Position numbers and translations under genes: made by a program. DNA of 64,000 nucleotides from positions 682,001 through 746,000 of the forward strand of contig CAWJPW010000003.1 in NCBI GenBank assembly GCA_963844845.1, given 5' to 3'. Below are positions 1-8,805 of the stretch, in pieces. Positions within the stretch are counted from its first letter, which is position 1. Each line of letters opens with the position of its first letter. The notes below the pieces were generated by a model. The model saw only the letters and a list, made by a program, of their open reading frames with translations. It was not told the origin of the DNA and did no database searches. The DNA is from CAWJPW01 sp963844845 (GTDB lineage Bacteria; Acidobacteriota; Thermoanaerobaculia; Thermoanaerobaculales; Sulfomarinibacteraceae).

Positions 1-1909
1 CGCCCGCCTCCCGCACCTGCTCCGGGCTCAGCGGAGAGACGGCGCTCCCCGTCCAGCGGAGCTCGGTGAGCCGCGTCAGAAACCAACGGCGCAGCGGGCG
101 CAGGTCGCGGCCGGCGTTGGGGCCGGGCACTGGATTGCCCAGCGCGTCCACTCGGCCCGTGGCGGCGGCGAAATGGTAGGAGCTGCCGCCATCGTCATCC
201 ACGGTGAGGTCGTAGGCGGCGGTGTGCCCTTCCCGCAGGCGTTCGGGGACGAGCGGAGTATAGAACTGCCAGTGAAGCCTGGCGGAGTCGCGGAGCCCCG
301 TCTCCGGCGACCGGAGGACGTCGCCGGTACCCCCTTTGTTGCTCTCACTCGGTGGAGCCACGACGATCTCGGCGACCACGGGGAGCATCCCCAGCCGATT
401 GGCGTGGGCGAGGAAGCGCAGGCGGGGTGGGTCGCCCGGTACGCCGACCACGTCGTAGAGGAACCCCGAGTGGTAGAGCACCTGCTCCCATCGTTGCGCA
501 GCGGGCCAGTAGAGGAGAAGCGCGCTGGGGAAGAAGGAGGGGTGATGGGCCGTCACCACCAGCTCGGTGCGCCCGTCACCGTCGAGGTCCATGGGGTAGA
601 GCGTGGGCTGGACGCTGCGGTTGTACTCGTCGGACCACATCTCGATGAGCTGGGAGGGGGTGGCGACGAGCCTCACGCGGCCTTCCCGGTCGAGGACGGT
701 GAGCCGAGCTGGTCGCACCACGGGGGTGGCGTTGACGTCCGGAGCTCGCTTTGGCAGCAGGGCCAGCTCCTTAACACCGTCGCCGTCGAGGTCCACCGGT
801 ACGGGCTGGCGGAGCTCGGTACCGAGATCACGACGCCATGCCGTGTGACCTTCCTTGTCCAGCCCCCGCACCTCGCTGCCGTTGACCTCCACCCGGGTCG
901 CCGCGCCGTGGTGGGCGCGGAGGAGAACCGGGGCTGCCAGGGCGACCAGGATCGCCGCAACGGCGGCTGCCGCCAGCTTTCGGCGCGCCACCTTGAACCG
1001 CGGCCGGGCACGTCGCAGTGTGAGCGCATGCTCCACCTGGCTGGCGGTGGGCCGGTCCGCCGGCTCCGGCTCGAGCATCCAACACAGCAGGCGGTCGAGC
1101 CAGCGTGGGCAGTCGCGGCGAAGGGAACGTACAGGGGTGGGGCGGGTTCGCTGGCGGGCCATCAGGGTCGCCACTGCGGTCTCTCGCTTGAGCGGCACCT
1201 CGCCGGTGAGACACTGCCATAGCGTGAGGCCCAGGCCGTAGACGTCAACCGCTGTGGTGAGCTCCTCGCCGGTGGCCTGCTCGGGTGCCATGTAGGCCGG
1301 GGTCCCCACGGCAGTGGCGGTCTCGGTCAGCGACAGGTCGGAGACGAGCGCACGCACCAGGCCCATGTCGCACAGCTTGACCGCCCCGCCCGGAGCGACC
1401 AGGAGGTTTCCGGGCTTGACGTCGCGGTGGACGAGCCCCTGCTCGTGCAGGTGGTTCAGGGCTGCGGCCACCTGGCGGCCGGCTGCCACCGCCTCGTCCA
1501 CCGGTAGTGGCGGGCCGGTCTCGAGACGGTCACGCAGGCTCGTCCCCTCAACCAACTCCATGGCGAGGAAGGTGTATGCGTCCGCGGTGTGGAGGTCGTG
1601 GACTGCGGCGGCGTTGGGATGCGGCGAGCGCGCGACGCGGACCTCGCGGCGCAACCGCTCCATCGTCGCCGGCGAGCCCAGGGTCGGGTAGATCACCTTG
1701 ATCGCCACCTTCAGCCCGAGCACGCGGTCATGGGCGGCAAAGACGATGCCGCTTCCGCCGCTCCCCAGCTCTCTGATGAGCTCAAAGCGCCCGGCGAGGA
1801 CGTCGCCCGGGCAAGGCATCCGCTTGGGCACCCCCGGGGAGTCCTTCCACGTAGGGTCAGCCCAACTCTGAGTCAGCTCGTTCAGCTCGTTCTTCATGCG
1901 ACGAGGCAT
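1..1909 (-). CDS. Ser/Thr protein kinase with FG-GAP/VCBS-type ectodomain (3' end outside window)
   Basis: Translating the minus strand from ATG at 1909 gives at least 636 residues, still open at the window edge. The N-terminal kinase domain has the glycine loop (ELGSGGSGIV), VAIK lysine, HRDVKPGN catalytic loop, a DMG in place of DFG, and YMAPEQ. A single membrane segment follows. The outer part has DLDGDGVKEL and DLDGDGRTEL repeats typical of calcium-binding FG-GAP/VCBS blades. This is a PknB-type transmembrane kinase, presumably sensing outside the cytoplasm; the ligand is unknown. The start is supported by GAGG 8 nt upstream and a -10 hexamer at 1924-1929. A clear paralogue lies at 27188-29869. 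Confidence 0.85.
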   Translation of the reverse strand, partial: MPRRMKNELNELTQSWADPTWKDSPGVPKRMPCPGDVLAGRFELIRELGSGGSGIVFAAHDRVLGLKVAIKVIYPTLGSPATMERLRREVRVARSPHPNAAAVHDLHTADAYTFLAMELVEGTSLRDRLETGPPLPVDEAVAAGRQVAAALNHLHEQGLVHRDVKPGNLLVAPGGAVKLCDMGLVRALVSDLSLTETATAVGTPAYMAPEQATGEELTTAVDVYGLGLTLWQCLTGEVPLKRETAVATLMARQRTRPTPVRSLRRDCPRWLDRLLCWMLEPEPADRPTASQVEHALTLRRARPRFKVARRKLAAAAVAAILVALAAPVLLRAHHGAATRVEVNGSEVRGLDKEGHTAWRRDLGTELRQPVPVDLDGDGVKELALLPKRAPDVNATPVVRPARLTVLDREGRVRLVATPSQLIEMWSDEYNRSVQPTLYPMDLDGDGRTELVVTAHHPSFFPSALLLYWPAAQRWEQVLYHSGFLYDVVGVPGDPPRLRFLAHANRLGMLPVVAEIVVAPPSESNKGGTGDVLRSPETGLRDSARLHWQFYTPLVPERLREGHTAAYDLTVDDDGGSSYHFAAATGRVDALGNPVPGPNAGRDLRPLRRWFLTRLTELRWTGSAVSPLSPEQVREAG

Positions 1910-1923
1910 TCAACCCGCCTCGT

Positions 1924-1929
1924 ATTGTA
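1924..1929 (-). promoter_or_regulatory. putative -10 element for the 1909 kinase gene
   Basis: TACAAT (5/6 match to TATAAT) read on the minus strand, 14 nt before the ATG at 1909. No good -35 is visible at 16-18 bp. The implied leader is only about 7 nt. Confidence 0.4.
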
Positions 1930-2142
1930 GCGCTGCCGCTCGGAGCTCCCATTATCAGGTCTTAGGGTTTTCGGGCGGTGATGCCGAGGCTCGGCGATCT
2001 CATCGGCCGCGCCCTGTCGGCTGGTTGCCGAGGTTCGCGGTCAGCTCCCCCGGTGGGAGTGGCTCGTGCCGTGGAGTCGTCCCGTGCGGCTCCCTGCGGT
2101 GAGCCCGCATCGAGCCTGCCGACGAGGCTGTGGGATGTCGGG

Positions 2143-3585
2143 TCACGAGGGTGGAAGGGGGACGATACGGATGGCCACCCGGTCGATGTCGGGGAAGCGC
2201 TCGTGGAGCGCCGACTCCAGCGCCGTGGTGAGGGCGTGGGCCTCGGTGATCGCTGCGTGCGGCGTGGTGGCGCACAAGAAGGAGACGGCTATGCCTTCGT
2301 CGCTGCGGGTCACGACAACGTCGGACGCCCGGCAGAGGATCCCCCGTGCCGCCGCCACCTCCTCTGCCAGCAGCCGGATGTCCTCGGCGGTGGCCGCCGG
2401 CGGCGCGCCGTCGGTGAGCTCACGCGGCTCGATGTGGGAGACGACGCGGGCGAGGGCCGGGAAGCGCCGCCTCAGCTGCGTCTCCAGCTCCCGCACCACT
2501 CCGTGGGCCGCGGCGACATCCAGCTTGCGATCGACCTCCACGTGGAGCTCGAGGACGGGACCGTCGGGGCCGCTCTCCACTCGCACCGCGTGGGCGTCGA
2601 CGCCGGAACGACGGGCCAGGGAGCGGACGGCGGACGAGCTCGGGATCGGCGGCGAGCCGCTGCTCGCCGGCTCAAGGTGGACCACGACGTCGGCGCCGGC
2701 GAGGCGTTCACGGACCGCTCGTTCGACGCGATCGGCGAGGACGTGTGCCTGCTCCAAGGTGAGGTCGGGCTCTGCTCGGAGGGTAAGGTCCACGAAGTGC
2801 TCCGAACCACTCCTGCGGACGCGCACCCGGACCACGTCGAGGACTCCGGATACCCGCGCAGCCTCCTCGACCCTGTCACGCAGACCGAGCGGCATCTCGT
2901 CGAGGAGCTCGGCGAGGGTGCGGCGTCCCAGGCGCAGGCTCACCCAGACAACGATGCCGGCCACACCGAGGGCGGCCACCGCGTCTGCGTGCGCCAGCCA
3001 CGGCGCTCCCAGCGTGGGTGCCAGGCGAACGGCCACCAGGCCGGCGATGACCACCGACGAGGACCATACGTCGGTGGAGAAGTGAAGGGCGTCGGCCTCG
3101 AGCGCCTGGCTTCCGGTGAGGCGGGCCACACGCATCAGGGCGCGCGAGCGTGAGATGTCAATCACGATGGAGATTCCCATGACGACGAAGGCCCACAGCG
3201 AGGCTTCCACCTCGACGCCGCCACCGGTCAGGCGCTTGGTCGCCTCGACGATGATCCACCCGCAGGTGGCGAGCAGCAGCAGCGTCTCAAACAGCGCAGA
3301 GAGGTTCTCCACCTTGCCGTGCCCGAAGGGGTGGGACACATCGGCTGGGCGAGCCGATGCCTGGACCGCAAACCACGTGATCAGCGCGGCAACCAGATCC
3401 AGGGCAGAGTGGAGCGCCTCGGAGAGGATTCCGAGGCTTCCGGTGGCGAGGCCGACGGCAAGCTTCATTCCGGTGAGAATCACCGCCGCCGCCACCGAGG
3501 TGGCCGCCACTGCCCGTTTCTGGTGTGCGTGGCGTTGCACCAGAGCCGACGGCGCCGGGTCGTGGCTCGCGTTCTCAACAATCAT
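2143..3585 (-). CDS. CDF-family cation (probably Zn2+) exporter with three tandem cytoplasmic domains
   Basis: Cation diffusion facilitator, a proton-coupled inner-membrane metal exporter. Residues 20-220 form the six-helix transporter. The metal site reads H59xxxD63 in TM2 and H168xxxD172 in TM5, the HD-HD arrangement associated with zinc selectivity. At 480 residues it is far longer than the usual ~300. The extra length consists of three successive domains (about 235-300, 305-385 and 395-478), each ending in a DVVVHLEP / VVSHIEP / VAIRIVP strand like the dimerising CDF C-terminal domain. The gene stands alone; its promoter at 3592-3620 sits so close that the mRNA should be leaderless. Confidence 0.9.
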   Translation of the reverse strand: MIVENASHDPAPSALVQRHAHQKRAVAATSVAAAVILTGMKLAVGLATGSLGILSEALHSALDLVAALITWFAVQASARPADVSHPFGHGKVENLSALFETLLLLATCGWIIVEATKRLTGGGVEVEASLWAFVVMGISIVIDISRSRALMRVARLTGSQALEADALHFSTDVWSSSVVIAGLVAVRLAPTLGAPWLAHADAVAALGVAGIVVWVSLRLGRRTLAELLDEMPLGLRDRVEEAARVSGVLDVVRVRVRRSGSEHFVDLTLRAEPDLTLEQAHVLADRVERAVRERLAGADVVVHLEPASSGSPPIPSSSAVRSLARRSGVDAHAVRVESGPDGPVLELHVEVDRKLDVAAAHGVVRELETQLRRRFPALARVVSHIEPRELTDGAPPAATAEDIRLLAEEVAAARGILCRASDVVVTRSDEGIAVSFLCATTPHAAITEAHALTTALESALHERFPDIDRVAIRIVPLPPS

Positions 3586-3591
3586 GTATGA

Positions 3592-3620
3592 ATAATATTG
3601 CTTTGCTCAGAGAATGGCAA
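3592..3620 (-). promoter_or_regulatory. sigma70-type promoter of the CDF exporter (leaderless)
   Basis: On the minus strand, TTGCCA (3615-3620), a 17-bp spacer and TATTAT (3592-3597); each hexamer matches 5 of 6 consensus bases. The ATG at 3585 begins 7 nt after the -10, so transcription should start at or next to the A of the ATG. No Shine-Dalgarno is present. Confidence 0.7.
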
Positions 3621-3703
3621 CGAATCTGGAGAAATCGTCAGGATCGCGGGCGCACGCAGCCCGTGGGAGCCGAGGAGAGCGCACGACGGGCGCGGTCTCG
3701 AAA

Positions 3704-3730
3704 GGCGCCGGCGATGACCAGACCGGCGCC
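3704..3730 (-). terminator. possible terminator after the P-loop gene
   Basis: Inverted repeat GGCGCCGG / CCGGCGCC (3704-3711 and 3723-3730) with an 11-nt loop, 33 nt past the stop at 3763. Only three T residues follow on the minus strand, so termination may be weak. Confidence 0.4.
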
Positions 3731-3762
3731 GGTCAGCGTGGGCGGGGTGACGGGCCCGCCGG

Positions 3763-4563
3763 TCAGCCGGCGAGGGCGCGAAGGAGTCGCTCGTGCACCT
3801 CCTCGCGCGTGCCCAGAGAGGAGTGCACCGCAAGCTCGACGGAGGTGCCGTCCAGGGGCGGCGGCGCTGCGGACTCGGTGCAGGTGCCGTCGCCGTCGAA
3901 ACGATACCAGGAGCACGGTGAGGAGGGGTGACGGCAGATCACGATCTTGTGCAGGGGATGCAGGCGCGGAGCGAACGTCTCGGGGCGCCGAGCGAGGAGC
4001 AGGGCGAGGCGGTAGGAGGGATGTCCGGTGAGGTGGCGGAAGAGCCACAGTGTGGCGGTCCGCCGATGGCCGTCGGCCTGCCAGAAGACGCTCCGGTCGA
4101 GCAGCAGGAGAGTGCGGATCCGCTTAGAGATTCGCGAGGTCAGCCGCAGCACCTCGAGGGTGCCGGTCTCGACCACGTACCAGCGGCTGCCGCTGACCCC
4201 CACGACCACGATGCCGTCCTCGAGCAGGTGTGTATCGCCCAGCTCCTCCAGGCGCCTGGAGACCGTTGACTTGCCGATTCCGGCGGGCCCCGAGACGACG
4301 GTTGCGCCGGCAGGCGTTGTCAGGGCATTGCCATGGATCACCCAAAGATGCGAGAGGCCAAAGTTGTGGACCAGATTGGCGGCGGCGGACCGCTCAGCGG
4401 GCGTGGCGCGTCCGCGCGCCCAGACCCGGAGCTGGAAGGTCACCGCCTCCGGCGGGAAGGCCCGCGCGGAGAGGCTTCTCCAACCGCGACGTACTTGCCG
4501 CACCAGGGAATGGCGTTCCCGCTCCACAACCACCGGGGGAGTATAGCTTTCCAGCTCGTGCAT
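3763..4563 (-). CDS. P-loop protein resembling HPr kinase-type kinases
   Basis: 266 residues. A central Walker A (GPAGIGKST) is followed about 20 residues later by LLEDGIVVVG, which occupies the place of the LSDD segment in HprK-like small-molecule or protein kinases. No N-terminal HprK domain or lyase motif is recognisable, so the substrate cannot be named. It starts 10 nt after the stop of the upstream cyclic-nucleotide/EAL gene, with GGAG just before the ATG, so the two are probably co-transcribed. It could equally be an uncharacterised ATPase of the HprK-related fold used in natural-product or sugar pathways. Confidence 0.55.
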   Translation of the reverse strand: MHELESYTPPVVVERERHSLVRQVRRGWRSLSARAFPPEAVTFQLRVWARGRATPAERSAAANLVHNFGLSHLWVIHGNALTTPAGATVVSGPAGIGKSTVSRRLEELGDTHLLEDGIVVVGVSGSRWYVVETGTLEVLRLTSRISKRIRTLLLLDRSVFWQADGHRRTATLWLFRHLTGHPSYRLALLLARRPETFAPRLHPLHKIVICRHPSSPCSWYRFDGDGTCTESAAPPPLDGTSVELAVHSSLGTREEVHERLLRALAG

Positions 4564-4573
4564 TTCTCCGCCT

Positions 4574-5827
4574 CTACTCCTTGCGCGACGCCGGCGGCTG
4601 CGGCACCATCAACGGCGCTCCCACCCGGACCTCGGCCTCGTCCAGGGACAGCGCCCGGGAGAAGAGGTAGCCCTGGAGGTACTCGCACTGGAACTGACGC
4701 AGGAGGACGACCTCCTCGGGCCGCTCGACCCCCTCGGCCACCACCTCGAGGCCCAGCTCCTTGGCGAGCCTCGTGACGGCTCGCACGATCTTGAGGTTGT
4801 GGTCGTCGGAAAGCATGGTGGAGACGAATGACTGGTCGATCTTGACGACGTCGACCGGGAAGCGGGCGAGGTAGCTGAGGCTCGAGTAGCCGGTGCCGAA
4901 GTCGTCCACAGCCAGGAGCACGCCGAGCGCCTTGAGGCGGGCGAGGACGGCGGTGGCGGCCTCCGGGTCGGCCATGATGGCGCTCTCGGTGACCTCCAGC
5001 TTGACCTGGGCGGGGATCACGCCAGACTCCTTGAGCGCCTCCGCCACGTCATCCACCACCCGTGGGTCAGCGATCTGGTGCGCCGAGAGGTTGATCGCCA
5101 TGAAGGCGGGCGGTGCCGTCGGGAACGCAGCCGCGATGGCGTGCTGCAGTCTTGGGAGGGCGGCCAGTGACTGCCGCAGGACCCAGCTGCCGAGGGGTAC
5201 CACGAGGCCCGTGCGCTCGGCGAGGCCGATGAATGCGCCGGGTCCGAGCAGGCCCTGGTCCGGATGGTGCCAGCGCGCCAAGGCCTCGAAGCCGGCGGTG
5301 TGTCCACTGGCGGCATTGACGATCGGTTGGTAGAAGGTCTCGAACTGGCCCTGTTCGAGGCCGCTGCGCATCTCCTGCTCAAGCCGGAGCACGCTCATGG
5401 CGCGCTCCCGCGCGAGGTCGTAACCGGTGGCGTGATCGGGAGATGCCGCTGGAGGTTGACGGCTACGACCGCGACGGTCCACGAGGCTGTTGGTGGATCG
5501 TAGCCGCTCCAGGATCACCTTGACGAAGAGGTTGAGCAGCGGGTCCGCCTGCACCAGTTGCCGCTCGACCTGGTCGCGGTGGATGACCACGAGGGTCGTG
5601 GTCTCCAGGGCTCGCGCAGTCGCAGAGCGGAGTTGGCCGTCGAGCAGCGCCATCTCACCGAAGAGCTCCCCAACGGTGAGGTGCGCGAGAACGACCTCCT
5701 GCCCGTGGCGCAGAGCGGCGATCTCCACCGCTCCTTCGTCGATGACGTAGGCGGCGTCACCGGCCTCCCCCTCGCGAAAGATCAGTTCACCAGGCAGGAA
5801 CTGCTGGCGGTAAAGAGCCTCGGACAT
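4574..5827 (-). CDS. cyclic-nucleotide-binding / EAL-domain c-di-GMP phosphodiesterase
   Basis: 417 residues. Residues 1-115 are a cNMP-binding domain (GELIFREGEAGDAAYVI at the start and GELFGEMALLDGQLRSAT as phosphate-binding cassette). Residues 155-405 are an EAL domain with the glutamate at E181 in GFEALARW, INLS, VTES, DDFGTGYSS, VVKID and AEGVE, so the metal and catalytic residues of an active c-di-GMP phosphodiesterase are all present. There is no membrane segment; it should be cytoplasmic. The pairing suggests cAMP or cGMP controls c-di-GMP breakdown. It is the first gene of a two-gene unit with the P-loop gene downstream. Confidence 0.9.
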   Translation of the reverse strand: MSEALYRQQFLPGELIFREGEAGDAAYVIDEGAVEIAALRHGQEVVLAHLTVGELFGEMALLDGQLRSATARALETTTLVVIHRDQVERQLVQADPLLNLFVKVILERLRSTNSLVDRRGRSRQPPAASPDHATGYDLARERAMSVLRLEQEMRSGLEQGQFETFYQPIVNAASGHTAGFEALARWHHPDQGLLGPGAFIGLAERTGLVVPLGSWVLRQSLAALPRLQHAIAAAFPTAPPAFMAINLSAHQIADPRVVDDVAEALKESGVIPAQVKLEVTESAIMADPEAATAVLARLKALGVLLAVDDFGTGYSSLSYLARFPVDVVKIDQSFVSTMLSDDHNLKIVRAVTRLAKELGLEVVAEGVERPEEVVLLRQFQCEYLQGYLFSRALSLDEAEVRVGAPLMVPQPPASRKE

Positions 5828-5836
5828 GGTGTGGTC

Positions 5837-5842
5837 ATCATA
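5837..5842 (-). promoter_or_regulatory. putative -10 element for the cNMP/EAL gene
   Basis: TATGAT (5/6) on the minus strand, 9 nt before the ATG at 5827, with no Shine-Dalgarno between. It fits a leaderless or nearly leaderless mRNA. No convincing -35 was found. Confidence 0.4.
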
Positions 5843-5869
5843 GGTCAGGGCGGAGGCCGGCGCCAGCGC

Positions 5870-5916
5870 CGGGCCGCGGGAAAAAGGGGCGGGCCGCGGG
5901 ATGAGCCCGCGGCCCG
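5870..5916 (-). terminator. intrinsic terminator after the multiheme cytochrome
   Basis: Perfect 11-bp stem CGGGCCGCGGG / CCCGCGGCCCG (5890-5900 and 5906-5916, loop ATGAG). On the minus strand it is followed by CCCC and a T5 run (5885-5881). It starts 37 nt past the cytochrome stop. A second exact copy of the left arm at 5870-5880 allows an alternative pairing. Confidence 0.65.
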
Positions 5917-5952
5917 TATGGTCTGGTTGTGGCGTGGCGCCTCCCTTCGGAG

Positions 5953-8724
5953 CTAGTCTCCGTGCTCAGCTCCGATGACGTTACTCACGTGGTTGCCGTG
6001 TCCACGCACCTGGATCGAGCCGCTCGAGGAGCATGTGCTGCTCCCCAACACGGCCTGCATCTGCCAGGTGTAGGTGCCTCTCGAGGTGTAGGCGTGGAGC
6101 GGCTCCTTCCCGGTGCCGGTGGCGCCGTCGCCAAAGCTCCAGCTTATGGAAGGAGTGCCGTCGCACTCCTCGGCGCTGGCCCCGCCGTGGAAGTGCACGG
6201 ACTCACCGGTACGAGCGCGGTTGGTCACCTCCGTGGAGCACACCAGGTCGCACGGGCTCGGGGCGGCGCCCACGGTGATGTCTCCGCTCCGGCGGCAGAT
6301 GGCGTCGCCGGCAGTGACGCTGAGAGTCCAGTGGTAGGTGCCGGCGGCGGAGTATGTGTGGCTGGTGGATGCGGAGCTGGCGCCGGAGCCGTCGCCGAAG
6401 CTCCAGGCGAAGGTCGGTGCTCCGCTGCAGTCGCTGGGGTTGGCGGTGGCGGCGAAGCTCACTGCGCCGCCCGCCTCGCCGGTGGCCGGAACCGTGGTAC
6501 TACAGTCGACGGTGCAGGGGCTCGGCGCGGAGCTCACGGTGATGTCTCCGCTCCTGCTACAGGTGACGTCGCCGGCGGTGACGGTGAGGGTCCAGTGGTA
6601 GGTGCCGGCGGCTGAGTAGGTGTGGCTGGTAGATGCGGAGCTGGAGCTTGAGCCGTCGCCGAAGTTCCAGGCATAGGAGGGTGCTCCGCTGCAGCTGCTG
6701 GGGCTCGCGGTGGCCGCGAAGCCCACCGCGGTGCCGGCGTCGGCCGTGGTCGGCACACTGGCGCTGCAGTCCACGGTGCAGCCTCCGCTGCCTCCCGCCA
6801 CGGCCACCGTGGCGGCGCCCAGGTTGGAGTTGGTGAAGCCGTCCCACGCCGCGAAAGTGAACGAGTCACTACCGCTGAAGCCGGCCTCCGGGTAGTAGGT
6901 GGCGGTGGCGCCGGTGAGGCCCGCGGTGCCGTGGGTCGGCTGCGACACAACGCGCAGGGTCAGGGAGTTGCCGTCGGCATCGCTGGCCGACAGGTGGATG
7001 GCCACCGGCAGGCCGCTGTCGGTGTTGGCCTGGACGTCGGACACCACTGGCGCGTGGTTGGAGTTGGAGCTTTCGCTGCCGGGACCGTTGTGGCAGGTGT
7101 AGCAGCCGATCTGGAAGCCGCGCCAGAAGTTCTTGGTCCCGAATGCGGAGATGGTGCGGTTGCCCTGGGAGCGCGACAGCACGGAGCCGCGGTAGTCCGT
7201 GCCGTGGCACGCCTGGCACTGGGAGCGGTTGTGCTCGGCGGTGTCACCGTGGTGCTCGGCCCAGCTCTGCCCCACCGGGTGCATGCCGTGCGGGCCTCCC
7301 GAGGTGGTCTGCGGCTGGGTGTTGTGGCAGGTGGCGCAGTCGACGAGCATGCCGGCGTGCCCCTGGAGATCGAGGCTCTGAAGGTTGTCGTTGACGTCCG
7401 CCGACGGGAAGATGGCGTGCGTGGAGCCATGGCACGCCTCGCACTGGAGGCCGCCGTGCCCGGTGGAGAAGCGGAACAGCGACGCGCCGGCCACCGGTGT
7501 GTTCGGGTCCGTCGCGAAGGTCTGGTCGACGGCGACGCGCGGTTGGCCGGAGCCGTCGAACGCCGAGGTGTAGCGGATCTGTCCGTTGTTGTGGGTGGCC
7601 GTGCCGGTATGGCAGCTCTGGCAGGTCGGCTCGTCGAACCAGCCGGCGCGGCCCGGGGTGCCAACCTGCGTCATGCTGCCGTGGCAGCTCTGGCACTGCA
7701 TGGCCAGTGACCCGTCGGCGGCCACGGCCGCCCCCATGGCGCCGCGCAGGCAGCGTGTCTCGGCGCCCGGGTGGCAGTTGTAGCAGGCGGCGCGGTTGGC
7801 CGAGGCGTCGAGCGTCATCCCGTTGCCAGGATCGATGACCCCGGCGTGACGGGTGTGAACCGCCTCGGTGAGCGGCTTGATCCCGGCCTGACCGGTGCCG
7901 GGAAGCGCGTTGGAGCCGTGACAGGCGTCGCACAGCACGGGCGTGCCGTCGGCGGTGTCAGTGGCGTAAAGGCCTGAGGAGCTGTAGCCGGCCGCCGAGA
8001 GCGCGGCCTGAAACACCGGGCTGCCGCCTTCGAGATCGTCGTGCAGGAGGAGGATGTTGAGGCGGTAGTCGCGCTCGCGATCTGCGGCGTTGATCCAGCC
8101 TCCCGAGGGCTCGGCGGCGGGCCCCGAGCCGGACGCGTGGCACGCGATGCACGTCATCTCGTCGGAGATCGGAAGCACGATGCGGGTGGTGGCGAGCACC
8201 TGCCCGGACGCATCGCGCGCCACCAGACGCATCAACGGGTAGTAGTTCTTGTTGCCCGAGTCGTCGTACGGGGTGAGGGGAATGCCCTCCGCCGTGAACC
8301 ACTGGAGCGCCGGCTCGTAGTGCATGACCTGGGGCGTGTTGGAGGGACCGGGCATGTCGTACCCGGCGAGCCCCTCATCCGGAGCCAGCGACACGCCGAA
8401 GATGGCGCTGACGTAGTCCCAGAAGTTGAGCTTGCCGATGGATGTCGTGTTGATGGATCCCGCGGGATCGGCCACCGCCTCGTAGGTGACAGTGATGCCG
8501 CCGGGGGAGGTCACGAGGTTCCCGGAGGGGTCGATGAGCTGGGCGTGAATCGTGTTGTACGGGGGAAGGATGCTCAATACTGAGTAATCGGCGTCCATGC
8601 AGTGCATACCCAGATCGTTCCAGCCGACCAGAGTGTACCCACCGTTGGCAGCCGAGAGATTGACTGTCGGCGCGAGAGCGCACACCATACACAGCACGAC
8701 GAATCTTGTCGTCCACCGTCTCAT
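5953..8724 (-). CDS. secreted nine-heme cytochrome c with cadherin-like and three PKD domains
   Basis: 923 residues. A Sec signal peptide (MRRWTTRF start, cleavage near LSAANGG) is followed by nine CXXCH heme motifs (CIACH, CDACH, CYNCH, CQSCH twice, CEACH, CATCH, CQACH, CYTCH). Next is one cadherin/Ig-like domain (SQPTHGTAGL, FSGSDSFTFAAWDG) and three PKD domains, each with a W/S-FGDG motif and paired cysteines. It is probably a periplasmic or surface electron carrier with a sticky beta-sandwich tail. The first two PKD units are nearly identical, suggesting recent duplication. GGGAGA lies 8 nt before the ATG. A CRP/FNR-like site at 8806-8821 suggests respiratory or catabolic control. Confidence 0.88.
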   Translation of the reverse strand: MRRWTTRFVVLCMVCALAPTVNLSAANGGYTLVGWNDLGMHCMDADYSVLSILPPYNTIHAQLIDPSGNLVTSPGGITVTYEAVADPAGSINTTSIGKLNFWDYVSAIFGVSLAPDEGLAGYDMPGPSNTPQVMHYEPALQWFTAEGIPLTPYDDSGNKNYYPLMRLVARDASGQVLATTRIVLPISDEMTCIACHASGSGPAAEPSGGWINAADRERDYRLNILLLHDDLEGGSPVFQAALSAAGYSSSGLYATDTADGTPVLCDACHGSNALPGTGQAGIKPLTEAVHTRHAGVIDPGNGMTLDASANRAACYNCHPGAETRCLRGAMGAAVAADGSLAMQCQSCHGSMTQVGTPGRAGWFDEPTCQSCHTGTATHNNGQIRYTSAFDGSGQPRVAVDQTFATDPNTPVAGASLFRFSTGHGGLQCEACHGSTHAIFPSADVNDNLQSLDLQGHAGMLVDCATCHNTQPQTTSGGPHGMHPVGQSWAEHHGDTAEHNRSQCQACHGTDYRGSVLSRSQGNRTISAFGTKNFWRGFQIGCYTCHNGPGSESSNSNHAPVVSDVQANTDSGLPVAIHLSASDADGNSLTLRVVSQPTHGTAGLTGATATYYPEAGFSGSDSFTFAAWDGFTNSNLGAATVAVAGGSGGCTVDCSASVPTTADAGTAVGFAATASPSSCSGAPSYAWNFGDGSSSSSASTSHTYSAAGTYHWTLTVTAGDVTCSRSGDITVSSAPSPCTVDCSTTVPATGEAGGAVSFAATANPSDCSGAPTFAWSFGDGSGASSASTSHTYSAAGTYHWTLSVTAGDAICRRSGDITVGAAPSPCDLVCSTEVTNRARTGESVHFHGGASAEECDGTPSISWSFGDGATGTGKEPLHAYTSRGTYTWQMQAVLGSSTCSSSGSIQVRGHGNHVSNVIGAEHGD

Positions 8725-8778
8725 ATTTTTTATCTCCCTTCGTGGTGGCAGGAGTAAGAACTCCTAGTATTAATTCCG

Positions 8779-8784
8779 AGTATG
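8779..8784 (-). promoter_or_regulatory. -10 element of the multiheme cytochrome promoter
   Basis: CATACT on the minus strand (4/6). It places transcription start near 8772, leaving a ~47-nt leader that contains the Shine-Dalgarno. The CRP/FNR-type site is then centred exactly at -41.5, the class II activator position. Confidence 0.45.
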
Positions 8785-8805
8785 GACCCCGATCGGAACT
8801 GAGTC

